The position numbers and the translations under genes were made by a program. A stretch of 49,106 bases of DNA from Rhizosphaericola sp047606825 (GTDB lineage Bacteria; Bacteroidota; Bacteroidia; Chitinophagales; Chitinophagaceae). Shown one piece after another: positions 1 to 8,516 of this stretch (positions within the stretch are counted from its first letter, which is position 1; each line of letters begins with the position of its first letter). The notes under the pieces were generated by a model, which saw only the letters and a program-made list of their open reading frames with translations, did no database searches and was not told where the DNA came from. The stretch lies in the NCBI GenBank assembly GCA_047606825.1, contig JASGDY010000107.1, positions 1 to 49,106 on the forward strand, in the 5' to 3' direction.

Positions 1-129
1 AGCCGTATCGGCGGATTTGCAATCCGCAAATAGCAGTGCATTGCAAATGCACGGATAAGCGTTCGGGATTGCAAATCCCGAACAGCACAAATGGATTTTT
101 GGCCTAAAATATAAATCAAAATCGTATAA
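1..129. repeat. Dispersed 129-bp multi-hairpin repeat, copy 1
   Basis: This stretch is almost identical (3 mismatches in 129 positions) to 11938-12066. It holds three short hairpins with three-base loops: arms 11-17/21-27, 36-42/46-52 and 61-70/74-83. All share an ATT-GCA-AAT type centre. It lies immediately upstream of the deoxynucleoside kinase and is cut by the window edge, so a further hairpin seen next to copy 2 may also belong here. No coding potential is visible. The function is unknown; it may be a non-autonomous mobile or structural element. Confidence 0.85.
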
Positions 130-161
130 CTTAACGCTACATTTCCACTTTTTCATTGACA

Positions 162-791
162 ATGCAATATCGCCTAATCACCATAGAAGGCAATATCGGC
201 GCGGGCAAGACCACGCTGTCCACGCTGCTTGCGGAACGGCTCGGTGCACGCCTAGTTTTGGAGTCCTTTGCCAACAATCCATTTCTCCCAAAATTTTACA
301 GAGAGCCGCGCCGCTACGGCTTCCAATTGGAACTGTTTTTCATGGCGGAACGTTTCAAGCAGTTGCAAGGTCTTCAAAACTTGGACTTGTTCAAGCAGGT
401 CACGGTTTCGGATTATGTGTTTTTCAAAAGCCTGCTTTTTGCCAAAGTGACACTGGACGAAGACGAATACCGCCTGTACCAACGGCTTTTCTACACCGTC
501 AACCAACAACTGGTACAGCCTGACCTGTTGATATACCTACACGCGCCGATTGCCAAGTTGCAGGAAAACATCCGCAAGCGCAACCGCAGTTATGAACAGG
601 CGATTCCCAACGTCTACCTGCAACGCATCGAGGACACCTACATGACGTACATCGGCCAAGACCAGCAGCGCACACTGTTCGTGGACGCGTCCAACGCCGA
701 TTTTCTCCACAACGAAACCCACCTACAAACAATACTGGACGCGCTGGAAAAGGACTACACCGCAGGACGTCATTTTATACAACTTCCGTAA
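162..791 (+). CDS. Deoxynucleoside kinase (deoxyadenosine/deoxyguanosine kinase family)
   Basis: The protein is about 209 residues and phosphorylates deoxynucleosides for nucleotide salvage in the cytoplasm. Residues 10-17 form the P-loop GNIGAGKT. The ESF..NPFLPKFY segment that follows and the ERF motif are typical of the dNK family, and the arginine-rich RKRNRSYEQ stretch near residue 150 is the LID region. The frame is open from a TTG at 156, but ATG 162 places the first strand (MQYRLITIEG) directly at the usual N-terminus, so I prefer it. The length fits the bacterial family. The MFS transporter gene starts 42 bp downstream on the same strand and may be co-transcribed. Substrate preference (dA, dG or dC) cannot be decided from sequence. 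Confidence 0.93.
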   Translation: MQYRLITIEGNIGAGKTTLSTLLAERLGARLVLESFANNPFLPKFYREPRRYGFQLELFFMAERFKQLQGLQNLDLFKQVTVSDYVFFKSLLFAKVTLDEDEYRLYQRLFYTVNQQLVQPDLLIYLHAPIAKLQENIRKRNRSYEQAIPNVYLQRIEDTYMTYIGQDQQRTLFVDASNADFLHNETHLQTILDALEKDYTAGRHFIQLP

Positions 792-833
792 AAAACCTAT
801 TTTCGCATCCACGAACTTATCAATCATGTCTTT

Positions 834-2114
834 ATGGATGAACCAGTACCCATACCGATAAAAGCAACGTTTTGGGAAAAGAATCCCGTCTTAAAGAACA
901 AAGAATTTCTTTATTTTCTGTGGGTACGCGCCCTATTGATTTTTTGCCTCAATATGCAGTCCACGACGGTCTATTACTGGATCTACCGTCTTACCAACGA
1001 CAAGCTCAAGCTGGGCTATGTCGGCCTGGCGGAAGTCATCCCCGCGGTAGTCTGTTCTCTGTTTGCTGGCTACCTGGTGGATCTGTCGGAGAAAAGAAAC
1101 CTGTTGGTAAAAGTATTGTCAGGCTATATTGTTCTAGGTGCTGGATTGTTTGTATTGACACTGCCGATGACGCAAAACCATATTCCCATGTCGTGGTTGC
1201 TGACGTTGATATACACGTTCATTTTTCTAGGTGGCGTCATCCGTTCCTTTCTGGGGCCGACACTGTTTTCGCTGGTAGGGTTGATTGTGCCGCGTGGGCA
1301 GTATCCCAACGCCGTGAGCTGGAGCAGCATGGTGTGGCAGGTCGGTTCGGTTTTGGGGCCGTTGTTTGCTGGCTTGGCGATTGCATGGAAAGGTGTGGAG
1401 GCAAGTATGTCGACCGTTGTCGTCATGGAATTGATATTGCTGGTTCCAACCATTCTGATCAAGAAAAAACCACTCATCAAAAGCAAAAAAGAACCGATAC
1501 TGCAAAGCCTTTCCGTCGGACTGCGTTTCGTGTTCAAGACACCGATATTGCTGGGCGCGATGACGCTGGACATGTTTTCCGTGCTGTTTGGTGGGGCGGT
1601 GGCACTCCTTCCCGTTTACCAAAAAGAAATCTTGCATGTGGACGAAAGGGGTTTTGGTCTGTTGCGGGGCGCACCGGGCATCGGCGCGTTGATCATGTTG
1701 GTAATCCTGGCTTTTTTCCCGTTGAAAAAATATCCCGGAAAAAAGCTGTTTGTCGCTGTTTTCGGTTTTGGGGTTTCGATTATCGTCTTTGGGATTTCGA
1801 GGAATTTTATGCTCTCCTTTTTCATGCTGGTACTGTCTGGCATGTGTGACGCCATCAGCGTGGTGATACGCGGTACGGTCATGCAGTTGTACACGCCGGA
1901 CGATATGCGCGGGCGCGTGTCTGCCGTCAATACGATGTTTATCAGTTCGTCCAACGAACTCGGTGATTTTGAAAGTGGACTGATGGCGCATTGGCTGGGA
2001 ACGGTGCGGGCAGTCGTCGTCGGCGGTTGTCTGACATTGAGTGTCGTCGTTTCCACCTTCTTCCTGTCGAAACCCTTACGCGATTTCCGCTTCGACGAAA
2101 AAAAGAAAGAATAG
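834..2114 (+). CDS. MFS transporter
   Basis: This is an inner-membrane protein of 426 residues with about twelve hydrophobic segments, the usual size and layout of the major facilitator superfamily. The overall pattern, including the GAPGIGALIM segment and the MRGRVSAVN loop late in the protein, resembles the MFS_3/EntS-like exporter branch. The ATG at 834 is followed directly by a short charged leader and the first membrane segment at about residues 26-50. The substrate cannot be predicted; related proteins export siderophores, drugs or metabolites, but no biosynthetic partner lies nearby. Its 3' end overlaps the remnant of a LuxR-type regulator on the opposite strand. Confidence 0.88.
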   Translation: MDEPVPIPIKATFWEKNPVLKNKEFLYFLWVRALLIFCLNMQSTTVYYWIYRLTNDKLKLGYVGLAEVIPAVVCSLFAGYLVDLSEKRNLLVKVLSGYIVLGAGLFVLTLPMTQNHIPMSWLLTLIYTFIFLGGVIRSFLGPTLFSLVGLIVPRGQYPNAVSWSSMVWQVGSVLGPLFAGLAIAWKGVEASMSTVVVMELILLVPTILIKKKPLIKSKKEPILQSLSVGLRFVFKTPILLGAMTLDMFSVLFGGAVALLPVYQKEILHVDERGFGLLRGAPGIGALIMLVILAFFPLKKYPGKKLFVAVFGFGVSIIVFGISRNFMLSFFMLVLSGMCDAISVVIRGTVMQLYTPDDMRGRVSAVNTMFISSSNELGDFESGLMAHWLGTVRAVVVGGCLTLSVVVSTFFLSKPLRDFRFDEKKKE

Positions 2115-2300
2115 TTGCAGCGGTACAACCTGTCGACGCACCACTTCGAGGCATAGTCCGACGCGGCTGCGCACGTTGAATTTCTGGAACATGGTCTCTC
2201 GGTAAGCGTCCACCGTCCTTTCCGAGATATGCATTTCTGCGTCGGTTTCCTTATCGTATTTGATTTTCATGCTTTTCGATTTCTGAAATCTTGTAAACGG
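2076..2300 (-). pseudogene. Remnant of a LuxR-type (NarL/FixJ) response regulator DNA-binding domain
   Basis: On the minus strand the translated segment KETDAEMHISERTVDAYRE followed by MFQKFNVRSRVGLCLEVVRR matches the second half of a LuxR-family helix-turn-helix: recognition helix with RTVDAYRE, then the SRVGL helix. The first helix is missing in this frame; a neighbouring frame carries a possible ISEIEK stretch, which suggests a frameshift. No receiver domain is present upstream, and the natural stop after the last helix has been lost, so the frame runs on into the 3' end of the MFS gene. I read this as a decayed gene; an expressed short peptide is unlikely. Confidence 0.65.
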
Positions 2301-2403
2301 TTACTATCAAATGCAGACTTACGCTTTCATCCATGAAGATACGGATTAATGTGAACCAAGAGTTGAAATACGATTTATAGAGCTGCCCAATCAGAAATTT
2401 TGC

Positions 2404-2411
2404 TATATTTG
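2404..2411 (+). promoter_or_regulatory. Candidate Bacteroidota -7 box upstream of the GH27 gene
   Basis: TATATTTG matches the TAnnTTTG -7 element of the primary sigma factor in Bacteroidota. No well spaced -33 TTG is evident. If used, transcription would start near 2417 and leave a leader of about 120 nt before the GH27 start codon. The rest of the 2115-2537 gap holds only the LuxR remnant. Confidence 0.35.
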
Positions 2412-2537
2412 TACATATAACAATTATATCCCTTCGATGCTGTTGCCGGACAGGAAACCACCCGTGACCGAAGACTTGCTGTGGAAACAATATGGTTGTA
2501 CTTCAATGTAAATGCTAATAGTTAAAAGCTATTTTAG

Positions 2538-3884
2538 ATGAAAAAATCAATGCTATCCTGGGCGATAGCCCTGCAAATGTGTGTGACGCTGCCTGCAACG
2601 GCGCAAAAGGATTTTCGGCAATGGGCGCAGACACCGCCGATGGGATGGAACAGTTGGGACTGCTACGGCTCGACCGTGACCGAGGCCGAGGTCAAAGCCA
2701 ATGCGGACTATATGGCCCAGAACCTCAAAAAAGACGGCTGGGAATATATCGTCGTCGATATCCGCTGGTTTGTCGAAAACGACAAGGCGGGCGGTTACAA
2801 CCAGACCGACCCGCGCTATGTCCTCGACCAATACGGCAGGTACATGCCGACCGTCAACAGGTTTCCGTCCGCGGCCAACGGCAAAGGTTTTAAGGAACTG
2901 GCGGACTACGTACATGGCAAAGGGCTGAAATTTGGCATACACATCATGCGTGGCATCCCCAAGGAAGCCGTCGCCAAAAAGCTGCCCGTCAAAGGCACCA
3001 ACGGCATCACCGCCGACCAGATATATACGACCGACCTGCAATGCGAATGGCTCAAGGACAACTACACCATCGTCGCCTCCAAGCCCGGCGCGCAGGAATA
3101 TTACAATTCCATATTGGAGCTGTATGCCTCCTGGGGCGTGGATTTCATCAAGGTCGATGACCTTTCGCGTCCGTACCACAAGGGAGAAATCGAGTTGCTG
3201 CGCAAGGCGATTGACCGCACAGGCCGTCCGATTGTGTTCAGCACCTCGCCCGGCGAAACGCCGATTGCCGATGCGGAACACGTGCGTACCCATGCCAACA
3301 TGTGGCGCATGGTCGATGATGTGTGGGACACCTGGCCGCATATCACGCACCTGATGCAGGTCGCGCAGCAGTGGTATCCGTATATACAGCCCGGTACCTG
3401 GCCCGACTGCGACATGATACCCCTGGGACGCATCTCTATCCGTGGCGAAAGGGGTGGCGACCGCATGACGCGCCTGTCCAAGGACGAACAATATACCCTG
3501 ATGACATTTTTCTCCATTTTCCGTTCGCCGTTGATGTTTGGCGGCGATATGCCGAGCAACGACGCTTTCACGTTGTCGTTGTTGACCAACAAGGCCGTGT
3601 TGCAGATGCACCGTGACGGCACGGACGTCAAACAGCTTTTCCAAAAAGACGGCAAGCTCGCCGTGACGTCCCACAATCCAAAAACAGGCGAGCGTTACCT
3701 AGCGTTGTTCAACCTTTCGGACAGTTCCACGCCGTTGGCCGTTTCTGTCCCTTTGTCGGAAATCGGCATTTCTGGAAAAGCCAAAGCCAAGGATTTGTGG
3801 TCGGGGAAAAATCTGGGAAAAATAGTAGGGAATGTCTCCGCCGTCATTCCCGCGCATGGCTGTAAGTTGTATCGTTTGAAATAA
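2538..3884 (+). CDS. Glycoside hydrolase family 27 (alpha-galactosidase / beta-L-arabinopyranosidase type)
   Basis: The protein is 448 residues with a Sec signal peptide (about residues 1-22, ending near ATAQ), so it acts in the periplasm or at the surface. The GH27 fold starts with PPMGWNSWDCYG at residues 33-44. The nucleophile is probably Asp207 in FIKVDD, and the acid/base lies in WRMVDDVWD near residues 260-261. The C-terminal ~90 residues form the small beta domain ending the family. GH27 enzymes remove terminal alpha-galactose or, in some branches, beta-L-arabinopyranose. The following GH51 gene on the same strand supports action on arabinose- or galactose-decorated plant glycans. No SusCD pair accompanies the two genes. 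Confidence 0.9.
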   Translation: MKKSMLSWAIALQMCVTLPATAQKDFRQWAQTPPMGWNSWDCYGSTVTEAEVKANADYMAQNLKKDGWEYIVVDIRWFVENDKAGGYNQTDPRYVLDQYGRYMPTVNRFPSAANGKGFKELADYVHGKGLKFGIHIMRGIPKEAVAKKLPVKGTNGITADQIYTTDLQCEWLKDNYTIVASKPGAQEYYNSILELYASWGVDFIKVDDLSRPYHKGEIELLRKAIDRTGRPIVFSTSPGETPIADAEHVRTHANMWRMVDDVWDTWPHITHLMQVAQQWYPYIQPGTWPDCDMIPLGRISIRGERGGDRMTRLSKDEQYTLMTFFSIFRSPLMFGGDMPSNDAFTLSLLTNKAVLQMHRDGTDVKQLFQKDGKLAVTSHNPKTGERYLALFNLSDSSTPLAVSVPLSEIGISGKAKAKDLWSGKNLGKIVGNVSAVIPAHGCKLYRLK

Positions 3885-3888
3885 AAAA

Positions 3889-3919
3889 AGCTCTTCGGAA
3901 TCTGTAGTTCCGAAGAGCT
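3889..3919. terminator. Intrinsic terminator-like hairpin after the GH27 gene
   Basis: A perfect 12-bp stem (3889-3900 with 3908-3919) has a 7-base loop. It is preceded by seven A residues and followed by GAAATTTT. The stronger U-tract is on the minus-strand reading, but the position just after the GH27 stop fits termination of that transcript too. Confidence 0.7.
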
Positions 3920-3956
3920 GAAATTTTAACACGCATAGAAACAATTGACACGTCCG

Positions 3957-4026
3957 CCGTCATTCCCGCGTAGGCGGGAATCTGATACATGACATACGGA
4001 GATTCCCGCCTACGCGGGAATGACGG
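3957..4026. repeat. dRS3-like MITE, copy 1 (27-bp perfect inverted repeat)
   Basis: Two 27-base arms (3957-3983 and 4000-4026) are exact reverse complements around a 16-base loop. Each arm contains ATTCCC-N8-GGGAAT, the pattern known as dRS3 in Neisseria. Related copies lie at 14948-15039 and 16793-16842. It sits between the GH27 and GH51 genes. Confidence 0.85.
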
Positions 4027-4087
4027 TAAGGTATTCATTTTCTTCGTTACAGTTTTTTAATTATTTCTTGTAAAAGAAAAGGCACAC

Positions 4088-6475
4088 ATGAAAACGAAAC
4101 TCCTTTTCACCATCCTTGCCACGGCGATAAGTATCGCGACTTACGCCAACCAGCCCGACTCGGTCTATCTCCGTTTTTATGCGCCGCAGCCTGACGGACT
4201 GCGCATCGCATGGAGCACAGACAGACAACATTGGAACGATATCGGCAACCATTATCTGTTTCTTAGGAGTGATTACGGGCCTTGGGGTTCGGGGAAAAAA
4301 ATGTGGCATCCGTCCGTGTTTTTGGACGGAAAGGGGCGTTGGCATTGTGTCTTTGCGGTAGACAATACGGGGAATGTTTTGGGACATACGGCTTCGGAAA
4401 ATTTGACCTTGTGGTCGCCGCAGGATTACCTGCCCAAAAGCGAAATGCGGCAATATGTAGACAAGATTGCCGTCAAGCAACGCAATGGTGACAATACCTA
4501 TAAAGTCGCCTGGCAATCCGTGGAATCGCTGTCCAACTATTACAAACTGGAAACGTACAAAAAACTGTTGTACAACGAAAACACGACGCAGGATGCGGTG
4601 CGTTTCTCAGGTTTAAAACCCGTGGACGCGAAACTGAAAATCGATTTTGCCTATACAAAAAAAATCAGCGACGACCTTATCGGTGTCTTTTTTGAAGATA
4701 TCAACTACGCTGCGGACGGCGGTCTGTATGCCGAACTCATCCAGAACCGCGATTTTGAATATACCGCCGCTGACCGCAAGGAATGGAACGCGACGACAGC
4801 TTGGAAACTGAAAGGCGACGTCCATATCGCCACGGAAAATCCCTTGCATCCCAATAATCCGCACTACGCGACGCTCGGTAACGGTGCAACGTTGACCAAC
4901 AATGGTTTTGACGGTATCGCCGTCGTGGCGGGCGACCGATACGATTTGTCCCTTTTTGCCCGCAGGCAAAACATTTCCGGAAAAATCATCGTCCGACTAT
5001 TGGACAAAGAAGGAAATACCATCGCCGACCCGGCTGCATTCAATATTTCCTCCAAAAGCTGGAAAAAATACAACGCCATATTGACCGCCAGCACGACCGT
5101 CAAAGATGCACGACTGGAAATCGCCATGACCGACAGCAAAAAAACGTTCGCCGTCAACCTCGACATGGTTTCCCTGTTTCCGGAAAAAACGTTCAAAAAC
5201 CGTAAAAACGGCGTGCGTGCCGACCTTGCTCAGGCAATCGCCGACCTCAAACCACGTTTTGTGCGCTTTCCCGGCGGTTGCCTCACACACGGCAACGGCA
5301 TCGACAATATGTATCGTTGGAAAAACAGCGTCGGCGCGTTGGAAGCACGCAAGCCGGACTTCAACCTTTGGGGCTACCACCAGACCAAAGGACTTGGTTT
5401 TTACGAATTTTTCCAGTTCTGCGAAGACATCGGCGCGTCGCCGCTGCCCGTCTTGGCGGCAGGTGTTCCCTGTCAAAACACAGGCGTGGTCAATCCCAAA
5501 AACGGACTGTGCGGACAGCAGGGCGGCATTCCGCTGGATTCCATGGACGCGTATATCCAGGAGGTTTTGGACTTGATAGAATATGCCAACGGCGATGCCT
5601 CGACCCGCTGGGGGAAAGTCCGCGCCGAAGCGGGACATCCGCAACCTTTTCACTTAAAATACATCGGCATCGGCAACGAAGACCTTATTTCCGAAGCGTT
5701 CAAGGAGCGTTTTGCGCTGATATTCAACGCCGTCAAGCAAAAGCATCCCGAAATCACTGTCATCGGCACCGTCGGCCCGTTTTATGAAGGTTCGGATTAT
5801 CAATATGGATGGGATTTTGCGGCGCAGCAAGGCGTTCCGGTGGTCGATGAGCACTATTATGTGTCGCCCGGATGGATGCTGCACAACCAGGATTTTTACG
5901 ACCGATATGACCGCAACAAACCGAAAGTGTACTTGGGCGAATACGCCGCTCACCTGCCCGGCCGTCCCAGCAACCTAGAGACGGCTTTGGCAGAAGCGTT
6001 GCATCTCTGCAATGTCGAGCGCAACGGCGACGTGGTCACGATGACTTCCTACGCGCCGCTACTGGCAAAAGAGCAGCACACGCAATGGCGTCCCGACCTT
6101 ATTTATTTCGACAATACCGAAACCAAGACGACCGTTGATTATGAAGTGCAAAAACTCTTCGGCAACAACGGTGGCGACAGCTATATCGCCAGCGACTTAC
6201 AGTTGTCCAACAAGGACGAAAACGTCGGTATCCGTATCGCCAGGTCCGTAGTCAAGGACAGCAAAACGGGCGACCTTATCATCAAGCTCGTCAACCTGCT
6301 TCCGGTGGAAGTCAACATCCGACTGGAAAACACATTTTCCAAAACGGAATTTCCCGCGACCATTCTCACCGGAAACGCAGCGGATAAAAACACTAAACCG
6401 ACAAGCGCTATCTTTAATATCAACAATGGAAAGCTACCGCCATATTCTTTTACGGTGGTACGGATTACAAAGTAA
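4088..6475 (+). CDS. Exported alpha-L-arabinofuranosidase, GH51 with a GH43-like N-terminal segment
   Basis: The protein is 795 residues with a signal peptide (about residues 1-20). Residues ~25-150 contain a partial beta-propeller-like segment (FLRSDYGPWGSG, MWHPSVFLDGKGRWHCVF) that resembles blades of GH43-type proteins. A carbohydrate-binding-like insert follows at ~240-365 within the GH51 region, which begins near residue 193 with DDLIGVFFEDINYAADGG. The likely acid/base is Glu531 in GIGNED and the nucleophile Glu588 in VDEHYY. The C-terminal beta domain ends with YSFTVVRIT. GH51 enzymes release terminal alpha-L-arabinofuranose from arabinan, arabinoxylan or arabinogalactan. The upstream GH27 gene is the natural partner. 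The N-terminal part is too short to be a full propeller, so its role (binding or relic) is uncertain. Confidence 0.9.
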   Translation: MKTKLLFTILATAISIATYANQPDSVYLRFYAPQPDGLRIAWSTDRQHWNDIGNHYLFLRSDYGPWGSGKKMWHPSVFLDGKGRWHCVFAVDNTGNVLGHTASENLTLWSPQDYLPKSEMRQYVDKIAVKQRNGDNTYKVAWQSVESLSNYYKLETYKKLLYNENTTQDAVRFSGLKPVDAKLKIDFAYTKKISDDLIGVFFEDINYAADGGLYAELIQNRDFEYTAADRKEWNATTAWKLKGDVHIATENPLHPNNPHYATLGNGATLTNNGFDGIAVVAGDRYDLSLFARRQNISGKIIVRLLDKEGNTIADPAAFNISSKSWKKYNAILTASTTVKDARLEIAMTDSKKTFAVNLDMVSLFPEKTFKNRKNGVRADLAQAIADLKPRFVRFPGGCLTHGNGIDNMYRWKNSVGALEARKPDFNLWGYHQTKGLGFYEFFQFCEDIGASPLPVLAAGVPCQNTGVVNPKNGLCGQQGGIPLDSMDAYIQEVLDLIEYANGDASTRWGKVRAEAGHPQPFHLKYIGIGNEDLISEAFKERFALIFNAVKQKHPEITVIGTVGPFYEGSDYQYGWDFAAQQGVPVVDEHYYVSPGWMLHNQDFYDRYDRNKPKVYLGEYAAHLPGRPSNLETALAEALHLCNVERNGDVVTMTSYAPLLAKEQHTQWRPDLIYFDNTETKTTVDYEVQKLFGNNGGDSYIASDLQLSNKDENVGIRIARSVVKDSKTGDLIIKLVNLLPVEVNIRLENTFSKTEFPATILTGNAADKNTKPTSAIFNINNGKLPPYSFTVVRITK

Positions 6476-6940
6476 AAAATACCGCCGCTGGCACGCATGC
6501 CAGCGGCGGCTTCTTACGATTGCGTTGATTGTGGTTCTATATGTACTTCATAGCCACCGACCTGCGTCACTTCGTGCGTGCGTCGATGTTCATTTTGATT
6601 CTCAGTTCTGGTCAGAATGTATAAAAATCTTCCGACTGTTTTTCCGCAACACCGAAAAACATATCGTGCTGTTCCATGTATCGTCCGTCGGGTTTACCGC
6701 CGAGTAATACCATGAATAATTTAGGCGTAAAAAGTAAAAATAAGAATTAACGGAATGTTTATATACCGTCGGGCTAAGAAAAAATTGCAGGAAACGGGTC
6801 GGGGCTTGACAATGTGGGGGAAATAGCGAATCCTCAGTTGAGTTTTGCACTGAAGTTAAATAGAATTACTGAACCTGAGCCTATGACTGTCAGCCGTACT
6901 ATTGCAAAACCGCTTGTTAGCTGTTCGCCCTTCGTAAGCG
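6476..6940. other. Gap of about 465 bp: terminator, then a possible cassette-boundary sequence
   Basis: After the GH51 terminator at 6482-6509 I see no credible gene. The right-hand 90 bases (about 6850-6935), read on the minus strand, contain AGCTAACAAGCGGTTTTGC followed by imperfect inverted segments. This looks like sequences that flank mobile gene modules in other Bacteroidota; see findings. Confidence 0.4.
6482..6509 (+). terminator. GC-rich hairpin after the GH51 gene
   Basis: A 12-bp perfect stem (6482-6493 with 6498-6509) closes a 4-base loop 6 bp after the GH51 stop codon. It is followed by CTTCTTA, a weak T-tract, so termination may be partly Rho-dependent. Confidence 0.65.
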
Positions 6941-7429
6941 TTAATATAGGTCTCTATAAAACGCTGTTCCCATATTAATTTGTTCATTTTCTGGATTTAA
7001 TTGTTCCAACGAATTTATAATTTTCAATTTTAATGCTTCACTATACTCTTCTTCATAGACTAGTGAACATAGTATTTCAGACAACAACTCTTTGTCTATA
7101 ATATTATCAGCAACTGTAACTGCTATATTTTCCATTTCAATAATGAACTTGTCAACAAGAATTTCAAGTCCGTTTACTTCTAGGAAGAAAGCCCCCATTG
7201 CAATTGATGTCCTTTTGTTTCCATCATTGAAAGCGTGAAATTTGTTAAATGAAAATATGAGATGTGTTAGGTTGTCTTCAAATGTAGGATAGTATTCATC
7301 ATTTTGAATATGGGTTAACGGGCTATCAATGTTACCATAATCTTTAATTCCTGTTCTACCTCCCGACAATTCAACAATCTTATCATGGATTTTTATGGCA
7401 TATTCAGATGTAAAGTAATTGAATGCCAT
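6941..7429 (-). CDS. Doc/Fic-family toxin-like protein
   Basis: This 162-residue cytoplasmic protein carries the Fic-fold motif HAFNDGNKRT near residue 67. It follows the Doc pattern (HxFxDxNKRT) rather than the classic AMPylator HPFxxGNGR. Doc proteins inactivate EF-Tu by phosphorylation; which reaction this one does is not shown. The start codon lies one base after the stop of the upstream DNA-binding gene, so the two are translated as a unit. Both genes are strikingly AT-rich compared with flanking metabolic genes, which suggests horizontal arrival. The upstream partner is the expected neutraliser, although it is much larger than Phd-type antitoxins. Confidence 0.85.
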   Translation of the reverse strand: MAFNYFTSEYAIKIHDKIVELSGGRTGIKDYGNIDSPLTHIQNDEYYPTFEDNLTHLIFSFNKFHAFNDGNKRTSIAMGAFFLEVNGLEILVDKFIIEMENIAVTVADNIIDKELLSEILCSLVYEEEYSEALKLKIINSLEQLNPENEQINMGTAFYRDLY

Positions 7430-7430
7430 A

Positions 7431-8516
7431 TTATCTTTCTTTTAATCTTTTAAAAACATCCTTATTATCCTCTAATCTTTGTTCTAAATCCATACTTCTG
7501 TCGCCTAAAAATTTATCGTAATCTTCCGAAGTAACCTCATTAATGTAGTTTTTTAATTTCTCGTGTAATGCATCTCTAAATGCTAAATCTCTACTTGCCA
7601 TTAAGCTTCTTGCTTTTTCTCTTAGAGGTATAAGGGTCGGTTCAGTTAAAAGTTCGTATTTTTCAAATAAAAGATGAGCTTCAGATAGACTAAGTTTTTT
7701 TCCGATTTTTTCGTATTCAGTTCTCAGAAACGTAGAAAAGCCATTTTCGTAGCCTGCAATCAAATCAAGGACTTCCGAATACATTGTACTTCGCACACTT
7801 TCTTTGGTACTTAGCTTTAATATTTGCCTGTATTCTTTTGCATCTTCCTTGAAAATGCTTTTATAAATTTTGTCGGTTAGCTGTGCGTACTTAAATTTAT
7901 TTTCTGTGATGTAAAAATCTAAAGCATTCGTAAATTCCTGCCTATAATTATATTCTCTGATGGCACTTGGTAAGAATTCTTCTTCTCTTTGGTTAATAAA
8001 TTTTGTTTTTCCTCCAAGTTTTTGGTTTAATACGTCAATTACAATATCTAAAATTGCCGAGCGAAGATTTTGAGCCTTTTCCGACCCTGTTAACAGCATA
8101 CCAACATTCAAAAATGATTTATATGTGAATACGGCAAGTTGTGGGGTTTTTGATAGATTATCTAATTCATTTTCAAATGATTGTACCATGTTCCCGACAT
8201 TTGTGTCGGGAACATGGTACCCTTGATTTACTTTTTTTACAAAGTCAGTTATTTTGTCTTTGAAGTCTTTTAGCCTAAGCCCTGAATAAATTTCATACCC
8301 ACTTTCTACAATTTCATCTTTGTAGTTTTCGACAATTCTTTCAATTGTGCGGATGTCAACCTCAAAATATTCTGCAAGTTGTTGTTTGGTAAATCTGAAT
8401 TTTCCATCATGTTTAAAACCGAAAAAACCAACTTGTTGATACACTTCTTGAATAGCAACATTGTTGTTCAAAATATTTTTTCTATCTAAATCTGAATTTG
8501 TTAAGTCCTTTGCCAT
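7431..8516 (-). CDS. Large DNA-binding partner of the Doc-like toxin (RhuM-like)
   Basis: The protein is 361 residues with no signal peptide or membrane segment. Residues ~38-70 (FRFTKQQLAEYFEVDIRTIERIVENY) form a clear helix-turn-helix. The charged, helical remainder recalls virulence-protein RhuM-like proteins that commonly sit beside Fic/Doc genes; I assign that family only tentatively. It precedes the Doc-like gene with a 1-bp gap, so an antitoxin and autorepressor role is likely but inferred. An unusual feature is a perfect 17-bp inverted repeat inside the coding sequence at 8183-8220, encoding YHVPDTNVGNMV, which could be its own operator or an inserted repeat. It shares the AT-rich composition of its neighbour. 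Confidence 0.7.
   Translation of the reverse strand: MAKDLTNSDLDRKNILNNNVAIQEVYQQVGFFGFKHDGKFRFTKQQLAEYFEVDIRTIERIVENYKDEIVESGYEIYSGLRLKDFKDKITDFVKKVNQGYHVPDTNVGNMVQSFENELDNLSKTPQLAVFTYKSFLNVGMLLTGSEKAQNLRSAILDIVIDVLNQKLGGKTKFINQREEEFLPSAIREYNYRQEFTNALDFYITENKFKYAQLTDKIYKSIFKEDAKEYRQILKLSTKESVRSTMYSEVLDLIAGYENGFSTFLRTEYEKIGKKLSLSEAHLLFEKYELLTEPTLIPLREKARSLMASRDLAFRDALHEKLKNYINEVTSEDYDKFLGDRSMDLEQRLEDNKDVFKRLKER
8183..8220. repeat. Perfect 17-bp inverted repeat inside the DNA-binding gene
   Basis: Arms 8183-8199 and 8204-8220 are exact complements around the 4-base centre TTTG. The reading frame passes through it uninterrupted. It falls just after the helix-turn-helix part of the protein. Such a strong hairpin is unexpected in AT-rich coding DNA. 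Confidence 0.85.

Noticed and set aside
156..161. TTG start for the deoxynucleoside kinase
   Set aside because: ATG at 162 gives the family N-terminus; the two extra residues add nothing.
1227..1991. 254-codon minus-strand frame opposite the MFS transporter gene
   Set aside because: Highly polar, His/Gln-rich translation typical of antisense of membrane-protein codons.
3957..4026. Short repeat pairs considered as a CRISPR array
   Set aside because: The repeats are inverted, not direct, with no regular spacers and no cas genes.
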